Source: Bacillus sp. OV166
GTDB taxonomy: Bacteria > Bacillota > Bacilli > Bacillales > Cytobacillaceae
NCBI RefSeq assembly: GCF_900177675.1
Contig: NZ_FXWM01000001.1
Location: 3,543,001-3,607,000, forward strand
Reading direction: 5' to 3'
DNA length: 64,000 nucleotides
In this document: one piece after another, positions 40,620-50,329 of the stretch
Numbering within the stretch: position 1 is the stretch's first letter
How the letters are laid out: the number at the start of each line of letters is the position of its first letter
Notes under the pieces: model-generated
Told to the model about the DNA's origin: nothing
Databases searched by the model: none
What the model saw: only the letters and a program-made list of their open reading frames with translations
Made by a program: the position numbers and the translations under genes

Positions 40620-42173
40620 ATGAGCTTACTAAATGTAGAAAATTTAAGTCATACATTCGGAGACCGTACTTTATTTAAAGACGTTTCCTTTCGATTATTA
40701 GCTGAAGACCATGTGGGACTTGTTGGCGCCAATGGCGTCGGTAAATCAACATTAATGAATATTATTACTGGTCAATTGATTCACGATAGCGGTCGTGTAG
40801 AATGGACACCAGGTGTTCATTACGGTTATTTGGATCAGCATACGGTGCTGACAAAAGGAAGAACGATGCGTGACGTTCTTCGCGATGCTTTCCTCCCTCT
40901 TTTCGAAAAAGAAAAGGAACTAAATGAAGTAATTGCTCAAATGGCTGATGCCTCACCTGAAGAGCTAGAGGTTCTTTTAGACAAAATGGGTGAAATCCAA
41001 GATGTCTTAGACGCTGGCGGATTCTATTCATTAGATATAAAAATTGAGGAAGCAGCACGCGGGTTGGGACTTGATGCAATTGGTTTAGACCGTGACGTCG
41101 CAGCACTTAGCGGCGGGCAGCGAACAAAGGTTCTTCTAGCTAAGCTTCTTTTGGAACAACCAAAAGTTCTTCTGCTCGATGAGCCGACCAACTACCTGGA
41201 TGTTGAACATATTCGTTGGTTAACTTCTTATTTAAAAGAATACCCATATGCGTTTATCCTAATCTCTCATGATACTGAATTCATGAATCCTGTTTCCAAT
41301 GTTATTTTTCAATTAGAATTTTCGAAGCTTACACGCTACACAGCAAGCTATGAGAAATTCTTAGAGTTAGCGGAAATTAATAAGAATCAGCATATTAATG
41401 CTTATGAGAAACAAATGGAATTCATTAAAAAACAAGAAGACTTTATTGCTAAAAACAAAGCACGCTATTCGACAACTGGCCGGGCAAAAAGCCGTCAGAA
41501 ACAGTTGGACCGGATTGAACGGATTGACCGTCCAGAAACAGCGTTAAAGCCTACCTTCGGATTCAAAGAGTCTCGCAGCAGCAGTCGCTACGTTTTTGAG
41601 GCTAAGGATTTAGAAATCGGCTATATAGAACCACTATTACCGAAAATGAGTATGACCATAGAACGTGGCGAAAAGGTCGCTATCATCGGTTGTAATGGGG
41701 TTGGTAAATCCACCCTTCTAAAAACGATGCTTGGTAAAATCGATCCGATCAATGGCAAGGTTGAACGTGGCGACTTCCTCTTCCCTTCTTATTTTGAACA
41801 GGAAGTAAAAGCAGGCGGCATTACACCGATTGATGAGGTTTGGAATGCCTTCCCATCCATGGATCAAAATCAAGTGCGTGCCGCTCTTGCCCGCTGTGGT
41901 TTGAAAAATGATCACATCTCTCGTCCAATGAATCAGCTAAGCGGTGGAGAACAAGCCAAGGTCCGACTTTGTAAGTTGATGATGAATGAAAGTAACTGGA
42001 TCCTATTCGACGAGCCGACCAATCACCTTGATATTGATGCCAAGGCAGAACTAAAACGTGCTTTAAAAGAATACAAAGGAACTGTCGTCCTTGTCTGCCA
42101 CGAACCAGACTTTTATGAAGATTGGGTAACAAAAGTATGGAATGTTGAAGAATGGTCACAACAGACAGTGTAA
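40620..42173 (+). CDS. ABC-F family ATPase (YfmM/YkpA-like)
   Basis: A 517-aa protein with tandem cassettes: GANGVGKS, LSGGQR, LLLDEPTNYLD; then GCNGVGKS, LSGGEQ, LFDEPTNHLD. The basic linker at about 225-320 is short, as in housekeeping translation-factor ABC-F proteins. The sequence resembles B. subtilis YfmM more than the resistance branch. The ATG at 40620 has GCGAGG upstream; the TTG at 40596 is before it. No attenuator is seen, in contrast to the ABC-F gene at 22.2 kb. Confidence 0.85.
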   Translation: MSLLNVENLSHTFGDRTLFKDVSFRLLAEDHVGLVGANGVGKSTLMNIITGQLIHDSGRVEWTPGVHYGYLDQHTVLTKGRTMRDVLRDAFLPLFEKEKELNEVIAQMADASPEELEVLLDKMGEIQDVLDAGGFYSLDIKIEEAARGLGLDAIGLDRDVAALSGGQRTKVLLAKLLLEQPKVLLLDEPTNYLDVEHIRWLTSYLKEYPYAFILISHDTEFMNPVSNVIFQLEFSKLTRYTASYEKFLELAEINKNQHINAYEKQMEFIKKQEDFIAKNKARYSTTGRAKSRQKQLDRIERIDRPETALKPTFGFKESRSSSRYVFEAKDLEIGYIEPLLPKMSMTIERGEKVAIIGCNGVGKSTLLKTMLGKIDPINGKVERGDFLFPSYFEQEVKAGGITPIDEVWNAFPSMDQNQVRAALARCGLKNDHISRPMNQLSGGEQAKVRLCKLMMNESNWILFDEPTNHLDIDAKAELKRALKEYKGTVVLVCHEPDFYEDWVTKVWNVEEWSQQTV

Positions 42174-42187
42174 AGAAATATTGTTTA

Positions 42188-42220
42188 ATTCCCCCTGCTC
42201 TAGCGGCAGGGGTTTTTTTA
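42188..42220 (+). terminator. terminator of the YfmM-like gene
   Basis: CCCCTGC...GCAGGGG stem followed by TTTTTTT. Confidence 0.9.
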
Positions 42221-42377
42221 TATTTTCATTACCTAACACCCTTCAATCTATATAACCGATGGATTTTTATTGAACAAATAGATAATTTGAATTTATTTTT
42301 ACATATACCTCTCCTATAATATATAGGGTTAAGCAATTCTAAGTTATTTAAAATATACTATAGAGGTGTAAATTTTA

Positions 42378-43277
42378 ATGAAAAAATGGATATCTGTCAT
42401 TATGCTTGCTATACTTGTATTTTCGTTAGCTGCATGTGGCCAAAGTGATGAAAAAACAAATGAAGGTAAGAAAGAAACGACAACGAATGAAGTATTTAAA
42501 ATTGGGGCAATTCCTGACCAAAATGCCGCCGATTTAGATAAAGGGATGACTGCCGTAGCTAAATACCTAAGCGAAAAGACTGGTATGAAAGTTGAATTTG
42601 TACCGTCTGTTGATTATGCTGCACTAGTCACTGGTTTTCAACGCGGTGAAATTCATATGGCTTGGTTTGGCGGATTAACAAGTGTACAAGCCAGGAACCT
42701 TGTCCCTGAAGCAGAATCGATAGTACAACGACCACGTGACGCGGAATTCCATTCCGTATTTATCACCCAAACATCAGAAAATATTAATAAGCTTGAAGAT
42801 CTAAAAGGAAAGTCATTCACTTTTGGCAGTGAAAGCTCAACATCTGGTCATTTAATGCCACGTTACTATTTATCAGAGGCTGGAATTGATGCCAATACAG
42901 ACTTTGACGGCAAACCTAATTTCTCCGGTTCCCATGATACAACCTACAAATTAATTGAATCCGGTGCCTTTAAAGCGGGTGCACTAAATGAAGCAGTTTG
43001 GGAAGCAGCTGTAAAAGAAGGCAAAGTTGATACGAAAAAAGTTAAAGTATTCTATACAACTCCTGCTTACTATGACTATAACTGGACAATCAATAGCAAT
43101 GTGGAGGAAGTCTTTGGTAAAGGTTCAAAGCAAAAAGTAAAAGACGCCCTTCTATCGATTACTGGCGAGCAAAAGGAAATTGCGGACTTATTCCAAACAG
43201 ATAGCTTTGTGGAAACGAATAACGATAATTACAAAAAAATTGAACAAGTAGCAAAAGAATTACAGATTATTAAGTAG
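42378..43277 (+). CDS. PhnD-like substrate-binding lipoprotein, candidate selenate/selenite-type ABC importer
   Basis: A 299-aa lipoprotein: signal peptide with lipobox LAAC at Cys20, then a type II periplasmic-binding fold. IGAIPDQN, VDYAALVTGFQRGEIHMAWF, GGLTSVQAR and SIVQRPRDAEFHSVFI belong to the PhnD superfamily and closely resemble the subgroup annotated as putative selenate ABC transporter binding proteins. Phosphonate, phosphite or other oxyanions remain possible. GAGGTG precedes the ATG. First gene of a three-gene operon with ATPase and permease. Confidence 0.8.
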   Translation: MKKWISVIMLAILVFSLAACGQSDEKTNEGKKETTTNEVFKIGAIPDQNAADLDKGMTAVAKYLSEKTGMKVEFVPSVDYAALVTGFQRGEIHMAWFGGLTSVQARNLVPEAESIVQRPRDAEFHSVFITQTSENINKLEDLKGKSFTFGSESSTSGHLMPRYYLSEAGIDANTDFDGKPNFSGSHDTTYKLIESGAFKAGALNEAVWEAAVKEGKVDTKKVKVFYTTPAYYDYNWTINSNVEEVFGKGSKQKVKDALLSITGEQKEIADLFQTDSFVETNNDNYKKIEQVAKELQIIK

Positions 43278-43291
43278 TAGGTGTCGTAGAG

Positions 43292-44044
43292 ATGACTTCA
43301 AAAATAATGATTGAAGCAAGAAATATATCGAAACACTTTGAGCGGAAGATAGCCATATCTTCCCTTTCTTTTTCTATTAAGCAAGGGGAATTGGTAGCGA
43401 TAATTGGACCTAGCGGTGCAGGTAAAACAACGTTATTAAATTCAATTGCCGGCCTTGTGCCAATCCAAATTGGCGAGCTATTGATTGATAGCAAACCGAT
43501 ATCAGCCTATAAAAATGGGCATAAATTTGCAAAAAAGGTTGGTGTGATTCGTCAACAATTTGATTTGATTGGCTCAATCGCGGTTATCCATAATGTCCTG
43601 GCTGGCCGATTAGCTGATTGGGGACTTTTCAAATCCCTCTTGTCGTTACTTGTGCCACAAGAAAAAGAAATCGCCTTAAAAGCACTTGAAAGAGTGGGTC
43701 TTACTGATAAGATGTACGAAATTACCTCCACTTTATCTGGAGGCGAACAGCAGCGTGTCGCGATGGCGCGATTAATGGTCCAAAAACCTGAAGTAATTTT
43801 GGCTGACGAACCAGTTGCCTCCCTAGACCCTGCAAGAGCCGAAGATGTATTAGCTATGCTGATAAATATCGTTTCTGAGGAAAAACAAACGTTAATTGCC
43901 AGTTTGCATTCCGTCGAATATGCTCGTAAATATTTCACCAGAATCATCGCTCTTAAAAATGGTGAAATCCTTTTTGATTTGCCGACTGAAAAAGTAACGG
44001 ATGATCTGTTAACCAACCTTTATCGACTAAAGGAGATAGGTTAA
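43292..44044 (+). CDS. PhnC-like ABC transporter ATPase
   Basis: A 250-aa ATPase: Walker A GPSGAGKT (about 39-46), signature LSGGEQQRVAMARL, Walker B VILADEPVASLD. Belongs to the PhnC branch of oxyanion importers. It starts 14 bases after the binding-protein gene, and its 3' end carries AGGAGATAGG, the ribosome site of the permease one base downstream. Confidence 0.9.
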   Translation: MTSKIMIEARNISKHFERKIAISSLSFSIKQGELVAIIGPSGAGKTTLLNSIAGLVPIQIGELLIDSKPISAYKNGHKFAKKVGVIRQQFDLIGSIAVIHNVLAGRLADWGLFKSLLSLLVPQEKEIALKALERVGLTDKMYEITSTLSGGEQQRVAMARLMVQKPEVILADEPVASLDPARAEDVLAMLINIVSEEKQTLIASLHSVEYARKYFTRIIALKNGEILFDLPTEKVTDDLLTNLYRLKEIG

Positions 44045-44045
44045 G

Positions 44046-45683
44046 ATGTTGAGACGAAAATCAGTATTGGGTAGGTATAATCGCCTAATCCTTACATTAC
44101 TATTGATGTCAGTTTTCGTATGGAGCTTATTTTCGATTCAATGGAATGACGACCTTTTCCATGCAGGCGGAATTCCGACGATACTGCAAATATTTGAAGG
44201 CCTAATTCAACCTGATTTGTCAGCAGAAGTATTGATCAACGGGCTCGAATCTGCCTGGATTACTCTTGCTTATGCTATTGCTGGAATGTCTCTTGCTGTA
44301 GTTTATGCACTGATTGTAGGGATTCTTGCATCTGGAACGTTAACCTCAGGCAGGGTTGCTCGTTTAACATCTAAAGTAATTTTTAGGGGTGTTTTAGGGT
44401 TTACTCGTTCGATTCATGAGTTAATATGGGCATGGCTTTTTGTTGCTGCTGTAGGTCTTTCCCCTTATGCGGCTATATTTGCTCTTGCTATTCCATATGG
44501 AGGAATTCTTGGCCGTATTTTTGCTGATATGTTAAATGATGTACCGGAGGAGCCCATCAAAGCATTAAAATCTACTGGTGCCTCAAGAATTCAAATCCTT
44601 ATTTATGGCTACCTTCCATTGATTTGGGCAGATATGATCAGCTACACAATGTACCGTTTTGAGTGTGCGATTCGTTCTTCGGCCATTATGAGTTTTATCG
44701 GACTCGGAGGCTTAGGCTATCAAATTCAATTATCGCTCGCTGATTTGAAATATGATCAGGTATGGGCATATATATTTTTCCTGATTGCTCTCGTCTTGTT
44801 CGTGGATATATGGAGTAATTATGTTAGAAAAGGATTGACGGAACGAAAACGTCGGAACGGATTCAGTCCTGGATGGGGGTCCACCCTATTCACCATGCTA
44901 TTAATCATCGGTTCATGGATATTTATTACCATAGGTGAGAATGCTGAGTTATTTGAATTGCTGTCGGATAAAAATATCGAGTATGCGAAGAAGTTTTTTG
45001 GCAGCCTATTAGGTTTAAATGATAAGCATCCTGCTTTCCTAAATGCTGAAAGCTGGTCTGCCGCATTAAAGCTCACTCTTGAAACACTGGAAATGAGTAT
45101 CATGGCCATCGGATTTGCGACGGTTGCTGCCTTTTTAACTGTTATTCCAGCAGCTAGAAATATAGCAAATGGAAGTTTAACTTCATCAAAGAGATGGTAT
45201 AATTGGATTCTTTATGGATTCGTCCGAATCACTTATATCTTTTCACGTGCCGTTCCTGAGTTGGTTTGGGCAATGTTGATTATTTTTATTTTTAAACCAG
45301 GGTTATTGCCAGGAGCAATCGCACTTGCACTCCATAACTTTGGGATACTCGGTAAGCTTTGGGCCGAGGTAATTGAGGATATGGACCCTCGACCAATCCG
45401 TAATTTAGCATCCGCAGGTGCCTCCAAAATCCAGATCTTCTTCTACGGGATCTTGCCAAGTGTCTTACCTAGATTTCTTACCTATATTTTATATCGTTGG
45501 GAAGTCATTATGAGGACAACGATAGTTGTCGGTTTTGTCGGTGCAGGCGGCCTTGGAATGGAGTTTAAGCTCGCGATGAGTTATTTCCACTATACTGAAA
45601 TCACCCTGTTACTTCTTTGTTATATGATTCTCGTCGTCATCGCTGACTTTGCTTCAGAAAGTACGAGAAAGGCAGTAAAATAA
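44046..45683 (+). CDS. fused double PhnE-type ABC permease
   Basis: A 545-aa permease made of two PhnE-like halves in one chain (about 1-262 and 275-545). Each half ends in its own EAA loop: KALKSTGASRIQILIYGYLP with IGLGGLG, and RNLASAGASKIQIFFYGILP with VGAGGLG. About twelve helices in total. Such fusions replace the usual permease homodimer. It completes the importer; no phn C-P lyase, phosphonatase or ptx genes are next to it. Confidence 0.9.
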   Translation: MLRRKSVLGRYNRLILTLLLMSVFVWSLFSIQWNDDLFHAGGIPTILQIFEGLIQPDLSAEVLINGLESAWITLAYAIAGMSLAVVYALIVGILASGTLTSGRVARLTSKVIFRGVLGFTRSIHELIWAWLFVAAVGLSPYAAIFALAIPYGGILGRIFADMLNDVPEEPIKALKSTGASRIQILIYGYLPLIWADMISYTMYRFECAIRSSAIMSFIGLGGLGYQIQLSLADLKYDQVWAYIFFLIALVLFVDIWSNYVRKGLTERKRRNGFSPGWGSTLFTMLLIIGSWIFITIGENAELFELLSDKNIEYAKKFFGSLLGLNDKHPAFLNAESWSAALKLTLETLEMSIMAIGFATVAAFLTVIPAARNIANGSLTSSKRWYNWILYGFVRITYIFSRAVPELVWAMLIIFIFKPGLLPGAIALALHNFGILGKLWAEVIEDMDPRPIRNLASAGASKIQIFFYGILPSVLPRFLTYILYRWEVIMRTTIVVGFVGAGGLGMEFKLAMSYFHYTEITLLLLCYMILVVIADFASESTRKAVK

Positions 45684-45718
45684 GATGCTCGCAAAGAACT
45701 ATTCAATGGTATCCACAA

Positions 45719-45762
45719 TAAAAAGAACACCGTTCCTTCGAAAGGAACGGTGTTCTTTTAGT
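45719..45762 (+). terminator. terminator of the importer operon
   Basis: AAAGAACACCGTTCCTT and its exact inverse, nearly without loop (CG), followed by TTTTA. Very strong. Confidence 0.92.
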
Positions 45763-45996
45763 ATTAATCATTGATATCCGTTTGACATGCTCTGCTAGCT
45801 AATCGCTATCAAACTCCTAAGTATCTGATATGATCCAATTTAGCCTGTGTTATCAACCCTAACTGCATACTATTTCCATCAAAGGAAATAATTGATGAAT
45901 GAGGCTTGTATTTCTACGAACATTTCAATTATCCTATTGATAGGAAGAAGTAAGTAATATCAACGACTTCAAAAGTCATCAAGGGGTGAAAATTCT
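45763..45996. other. intergenic region upstream of the MFS gene
   Basis: No gene seen. Two short palindromes near the MFS start, CCTATTGATAGG and GACTT-CAA-AAGTC, could be operators; TTGACA near 45780 has no good -10 partner. Confidence 0.3.
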
Positions 45997-47169
45997 TTGC
46001 AAACTAAGTCCGCTTTACCGATTTTATTTATAGTTATGTTTTTGGTGATGGTGGGATTTGGAATTATCATTCCAGTGTTACCTTTCTATGCTGAAGAAAT
46101 TGGAGCGAATCCAACCGAATTAGGATTATTAATGGCAGTTTATTCGCTCATGCAGCTCATTTTCGCTCCGATATGGGGGCAAGTTTCCGACCGAATTGGG
46201 CGGAAGCCAGTCATGATGATTGGAATTGCAGGTCTTGGTCTCTCTTTTCTAATTCAAGCATTGTCTACGGAGCTTTGGATGTTATTTGCGGCAAGAATTA
46301 TCGGTGGCATTCTTTCCTCTGCCAATATGCCAACAGCCATGGCATATGTTGCAGATATCACCACGGAAGAAAATCGCGGCAAAGGAATGGGGATAATTGG
46401 TGCAGCAACCGGCTTAGGCTTTGTTTTTGGTCCGGCAATCGGTGGGATTTTCTCAAAATTTAGCTTGAATATGCCCTTTTATCTTGCAAGTGGATCTTCG
46501 TTCATCACCTTAATTCTTGTTTTTATTTTGCTAAAAGAATCAAAACAGAAAAAAGAATCGGTTAGCAAAGAAAAACCCTCTTTTGGGAAGGCGTTTAGTG
46601 GTACTGTTACCGTACTATATTTGGTGCAATTATTAATTTCCTTATCACTTTCTGGTTTGGAAGCAACGTTTGCCTACTTTGCCGCTAAAAAGGCAGATTT
46701 GGGCGCCACTCAACTTGGATACATTTTTATGATCATGGGGTTTGCAAGTGCGATCGTCCAAGGTGGTCTGGTCGGTAGATTGACCAAGAAATACGGTGAA
46801 AAGGTTGTAATTCAGTGCGGAATCATTGTTTCTGCACTTGGATTTGGTTTAATTTTATTAGTAAATAGTTTTGCAACTGCAGCCATTTTTTTAACTATTT
46901 TTGGACTAGGAAATGGCGTAATTCGTCCTAGTGTTTCTTCACTAATTACGAAGACGTCAACGGCAGGTTATGGAAGTTCAACTGGGCTTTTATCATCCTT
47001 TGATTCTCTAGGCAGGATTATTGGGCCGCCACTTGGAGGATGGCTGTTTTCGATGGCAATGGGCCTCCCTTATATCTCAGGTGCGATTATTTCAATTGCA
47101 GCATTTATCCTATTTCTACTTTTTCGCCCACAGATCGATACCGTTAAAATAACAAATATTCAAAACTAA
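45997..47169 (+). CDS. MFS drug-efflux transporter, Bmr/NorA/TetA-like
   Basis: A 390-aa, 12-helix major facilitator. Motif A GQVSDRIGRKPVMM lies between helices 2 and 3; a motif-C-like ATGLGFVFGPAIGG is in helix 5, marking the proton antiporters. Start TTG, with AGGGGTG eight bases upstream. Likely exports drugs or toxic metabolites; the substrate is not predictable. Confidence 0.88.
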   Translation: MQTKSALPILFIVMFLVMVGFGIIIPVLPFYAEEIGANPTELGLLMAVYSLMQLIFAPIWGQVSDRIGRKPVMMIGIAGLGLSFLIQALSTELWMLFAARIIGGILSSANMPTAMAYVADITTEENRGKGMGIIGAATGLGFVFGPAIGGIFSKFSLNMPFYLASGSSFITLILVFILLKESKQKKESVSKEKPSFGKAFSGTVTVLYLVQLLISLSLSGLEATFAYFAAKKADLGATQLGYIFMIMGFASAIVQGGLVGRLTKKYGEKVVIQCGIIVSALGFGLILLVNSFATAAIFLTIFGLGNGVIRPSVSSLITKTSTAGYGSSTGLLSSFDSLGRIIGPPLGGWLFSMAMGLPYISGAIISIAAFILFLLFRPQIDTVKITNIQN

Positions 47170-47240
47170 TCAATTGGAATATGTTTTTAGGACATGCATA
47201 AAATGGGTTACGAGGATGTAAGTAAAAAGGAGCCCAGTTT

Positions 47241-47567
47241 ATGAAATTAAAAAACGTTCTATGTATTTGTCTCCTGTTGGTAACCTTAGGATTTGCAGCT
47301 TATCTTGATTCACCCTACTCATTTATTAATAAAGACTATGCATATTCTGCCGATCAACCTGTGATGGCACAGCCAGTAGAAGTTGAGCCTTCTAACGATA
47401 TTCCAGTATTGGAGGAAAAACTAGAGAAAATCGAAAAAGTGGATGGCTATATCGTAGAAACGTACCAGGAGTATGAGGTATATAAAGACAAAGATGGGAA
47501 TGTACTAAAGAGTGAGCCTACTGGAAAAACAGATACGCTGCAATATTGGGATGATGATCAACAATAA
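47241..47567 (+). CDS. small secreted/anchored protein, unknown
   Basis: A 108-aa protein with an N-terminal hydrophobic signal (LKNVLCICLLLVTLGFAAYL) and an acidic extracellular part (VEVEPSNDIPVLEEKLEKIE, a Tyr-rich middle). No lipobox match is convincing. Family not recognised. AAAAAGGAG precedes the ATG. Confidence 0.65.
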   Translation: MKLKNVLCICLLLVTLGFAAYLDSPYSFINKDYAYSADQPVMAQPVEVEPSNDIPVLEEKLEKIEKVDGYIVETYQEYEVYKDKDGNVLKSEPTGKTDTLQYWDDDQQ

Positions 47568-47595
47568 AGACCGCTAATGTCAGCGGTCTTTGTTG
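47566..47595 (+). terminator. terminator of the small secreted protein gene
   Basis: AAAGACCGCT and AGCGGTCTTT form a 10-bp stem followed by GTTGTTG. Confidence 0.7.
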
Positions 47596-47699
47596 TTGAG
47601 AAGATTTATCGCTTTTCCAAATCCGTGGATATAGGTTTAGTAAAAGTTAAGTACTCAAACAAATGGAATAAGGCAAGGTGAGGTATCCTGCAAAAGTTA

Positions 47700-48263
47700 A
47701 TGGCTATTTTAATTGGGAGCCTATTAATAGGGATTGGGGTTAATGCATTTTTAATCCCTCATCATTTACTAGATGGTGGGATCATCGGCATATCACTCAT
47801 TCTCCATTATTATTTCGATTTTCAAACGGGCTTATGTGTAATTTTATTTAGTATGCCTCTGTGTATCTATGCATGGTTCCGAGAACGGAACTACTTTTAC
47901 AGTAGCTTTCATGGTCTAATGGTTTCCTCATTTTTTATTGATATACTGGCTCCTTTACAAAATCATTTTCCACTCCCAATTATTATTAGTGCAATAATCG
48001 GTGGAACACTAGGCGGACTGGGTGTTGGATTAATGCTTCGCTATCAGACAAGCACAGCAGGTACAGAATTGTTAGCGCATTTCTTAGCAAAATCCTTTTC
48101 TTTTAATATCGGAGTCATTATCTTGGTTGTCGATGGTTTAGTCTTATTATCAGGGTTTAGAGTGCTCGGATCACAAAGTTTCTTCTATTCCATACTAACT
48201 ATACTTTCTTTTGGATTCATCACATCATTACTAGTAAAAAATTATAAAAGTGATGCATTTTGA
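47700..48263 (+). CDS. YitT-family membrane protein
   Basis: A 187-aa protein with five to six helices; GIGVNAFLIPHHLLDGGIIG and STAGTELLAHFLAK are the conserved DUF161 (YitT) segments. The C-terminal DUF2179 domain of longer YitT proteins is absent. Start uncertain: the ATG is about 15 bases from AAGGTGAGG; a CTG four codons earlier lies closer. The 3' end overlaps a truncated minus-strand gene. Confidence 0.82.
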   Translation: MAILIGSLLIGIGVNAFLIPHHLLDGGIIGISLILHYYFDFQTGLCVILFSMPLCIYAWFRERNYFYSSFHGLMVSSFFIDILAPLQNHFPLPIIISAIIGGTLGGLGVGLMLRYQTSTAGTELLAHFLAKSFSFNIGVIILVVDGLVLLSGFRVLGSQSFFYSILTILSFGFITSLLVKNYKSDAF

Positions 48264-48338
48264 TGGTAGATTTTCAAACTCCTTATTTTTTATCGCTTCT
48301 TTTATTTTATCTTCTGCAATTCTTGAAAATAGGTCCAT
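48231..48338 (-). pseudogene. truncated DUF1992 (DnaJ-homologue-domain) gene
   Basis: A 35-codon frame starts MDLFSRIAEDKIKEAIKNKE, FENLPSK; this is the N-terminus of the DUF1992 family (DNAJC28 conserved domain), where ENLPGKGKPL normally continues for another ~90 residues. Here it changes after Lys27 to CITFIIFY and stops inside the YitT gene. GGGGG precedes the ATG. A deletion joining it to the YitT end is the simplest reading. Confidence 0.6.
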
Positions 48339-48572
48339 GACAAGTCCCCCTTTTTATTTTTATTTTACCCTATGTAAATGTTATACGGAATGACAAAACA
48401 AACAACAACATGATTCGATTTTTATCTGATTGATAAAAAGACTCTAATCAAAATATATTTTGCTTAAAACAAATTCAACTTCCCTCTAAACAGAACAAAT
48501 GTTTTATAGTATATTAAATATGTTGTGGTGTTTTGTAAAATACCATAAATAACATATAGAGGTGAAATAAAA

Positions 48573-49199
48573 GTGAACGGAACGGCACATGCAGCAATAG
48601 GAGCAGCAACAGGTTTTATAGTTGCGAACACTTTCCATACCTCCCCTTCAACCACACTCTTTCTAGTCGGATTAGGTGGTATTTCAGGCTTAATCCCCGA
48701 TCTCGATATAGACGGGAAGCTTCGGGGCAAAATCACCTTATCTCATAAGGTGATTCGAATAGTGGGACAGTTAATTGGAATACTGATGGTCTTTTATAGT
48801 TTTTATGAAGGAACTACTCGAGAGAAGTGGATTGGTTTAGGAATTGGAATGGGGTTGATGATTGCAGCCTCATTGATCAAGCAAAAGCACATGTTAACGA
48901 TCACAGGAATCGGTGTAATTGCAGGTGGATTCTCCTTAACAGAAATTTGGTTAATACTGCTTGGGATTTATATCTTAATCGCGTCTCTAGTATCACACCG
49001 AAGCTATACCCATTCCATATTAGGGGTTGTTTTCTTCGGAATTATTGCTTCTAAATTAGAAAGATCCCTAGGAATTGACGGCGTTTTCTACACCTGTCTT
49101 GCTGGATACATAAGTCATTTGATTGCAGATTTTAAAATCTTACCGTTCAATAAACGGGGGATTAAGCTTTTTTTACCTGTTTCATCGAAAGAAATTTAA
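48573..49199 (+). CDS. YdjM-type membrane-bound metal-dependent hydrolase
   Basis: A 208-aa membrane protein; GTAHAAIGAATGF, the acidic LIPDLDID and HRSYTHS segments are the metal-site motifs of the YdjM family (LexA-regulated in E. coli). Start GTG, with AGAGGTG upstream. The reaction is unknown. Confidence 0.82.
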   Translation: MNGTAHAAIGAATGFIVANTFHTSPSTTLFLVGLGGISGLIPDLDIDGKLRGKITLSHKVIRIVGQLIGILMVFYSFYEGTTREKWIGLGIGMGLMIAASLIKQKHMLTITGIGVIAGGFSLTEIWLILLGIYILIASLVSHRSYTHSILGVVFFGIIASKLERSLGIDGVFYTCLAGYISHLIADFKILPFNKRGIKLFLPVSSKEI

Positions 49200-49364
49200 T
49201 AAAGTAGCATTAAATTTTTTTCGTATATCAGGTTATTTAGTAATAATTATATTTTGAAGAAAGTACCCATGCCTTTCATTGTGTTCGCCAGATATTTATG
49301 GTTGACCTTTTTTAGTACTTAAATTACTCATGGCTAATAAATATAACTTATTCCAGATTTTTCG
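49200..49364. other. intergenic region upstream of the first YcgR-like gene
   Basis: No gene. A degenerate Zur-box-like sequence lies at 49238-49252 (11 of 15 positions of TCGTAATnATTACGA). Confidence 0.25.
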
Positions 49365-49394
49365 TTAGACGAACTAATAGAATAAGAGTATAGT
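49365..49394 (+). promoter_or_regulatory. candidate promoter of the first YcgR/YcgQ-like pair
   Basis: TTAGAC, 18 bases, TATAGT. The -35 overlaps the palindrome TTCGT-TAG-ACGAA (49361-49373), which could be an operator. Confidence 0.45.
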
Positions 49395-49429
49395 AGTCTC
49401 CATGAGTCTTGGATTATAGGAGGCCTTTT

Positions 49430-50317
49430 ATGTTTGGTATATCCTTACCGCAATCTTTTTTACAGATGAATACCATTTTTATTTCGATCTTAATTGAAGC
49501 CCTGCCATTCGTGACATTAGGTGTACTAATTTCAGGGATCATTCAAATATTTGTAACCGAGGAAATGATTGCAAAAATCATGCCTAAAAATAAAGTACTA
49601 GCTGTAATCTTTGCTAGTTTCTTAGGTATTCTATTCCCTTCATGTGAATGTGGGATTGTGCCTATCGTTAGCAGGCTTGTTTCAAAAGGAGTTCCGATTT
49701 CAGCGGGGATTGCATTTATGCTGACAGCTCCGATCATCAATCCAGTTGTCTTATTTGCAACTTTTATTGCATTCGGAAGTGACTGGAAGATGGCGTTATA
49801 CCGTGCGTTGGGAGCAATCATTGTAGCTATTGTAGTAGGGATTTTGATCGCTTTTCGATATAAAGGGAGCCCTTTTAAAGAGCATTTCCATATTCACCAT
49901 TCTGATGGAAAATCGACCCCATTTTTCAAAAAGATCTGGTTGACCTTGGAACATGCTGTTGAAGAATTTTTCTCCATGGGTAAATATTTAATTATCGGGT
50001 CACTAATTGCCGCAGCCGTTCAAACATATATTAAGACATCGACTCTTGTTTCGATTGGTCAGGGACAAGCATCATCTTCCATCGTGATGATGACTCTCTC
50101 TTTTATTCTTTCTCTTTGCTCCGAAGCAGATGCATTTATCGCTTCATCTTTTAGAACGACATTTTCAACTGGTTCATTATTAGCGTTTCTTGTGTTTGGG
50201 CCAATGGTGGATATAAAAAATTTAATGATGATGCTTGCAACGTTTAAAAAGCGGCTAGTTTTTATGATTGTTTCTACCGTTTTCGCTGTTGTATTTGTAT
50301 ACTCTTTGTTGTTTTAA
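49430..50317 (+). CDS. YcgR/YraQ-type permease (DUF318/ArsP_1 family), copy 1
   Basis: A 295-aa, about eight-helix protein. The signature FPSCECGIVPIVSRL (Cys-x-Glu-Cys) and the second-half LCSEADAFIASSF and VFGPMVDIKN repeats mark the family. A cytoplasmic loop carries HFHIHHSDG, potential metal ligands. The ATG at 49430 follows ATAGGAGG. Paired with the YcgQ-like gene 12 bases downstream. ArsP relatives export organoarsenicals; here the zinc-related neighbours suggest metal or metal-chaperone transport, which is inference. Confidence 0.85.
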   Translation: MFGISLPQSFLQMNTIFISILIEALPFVTLGVLISGIIQIFVTEEMIAKIMPKNKVLAVIFASFLGILFPSCECGIVPIVSRLVSKGVPISAGIAFMLTAPIINPVVLFATFIAFGSDWKMALYRALGAIIVAIVVGILIAFRYKGSPFKEHFHIHHSDGKSTPFFKKIWLTLEHAVEEFFSMGKYLIIGSLIAAAVQTYIKTSTLVSIGQGQASSSIVMMTLSFILSLCSEADAFIASSFRTTFSTGSLLAFLVFGPMVDIKNLMMMLATFKKRLVFMIVSTVFAVVFVYSLLF

Positions 50318-50329
50318 GGAGTGGGAACT

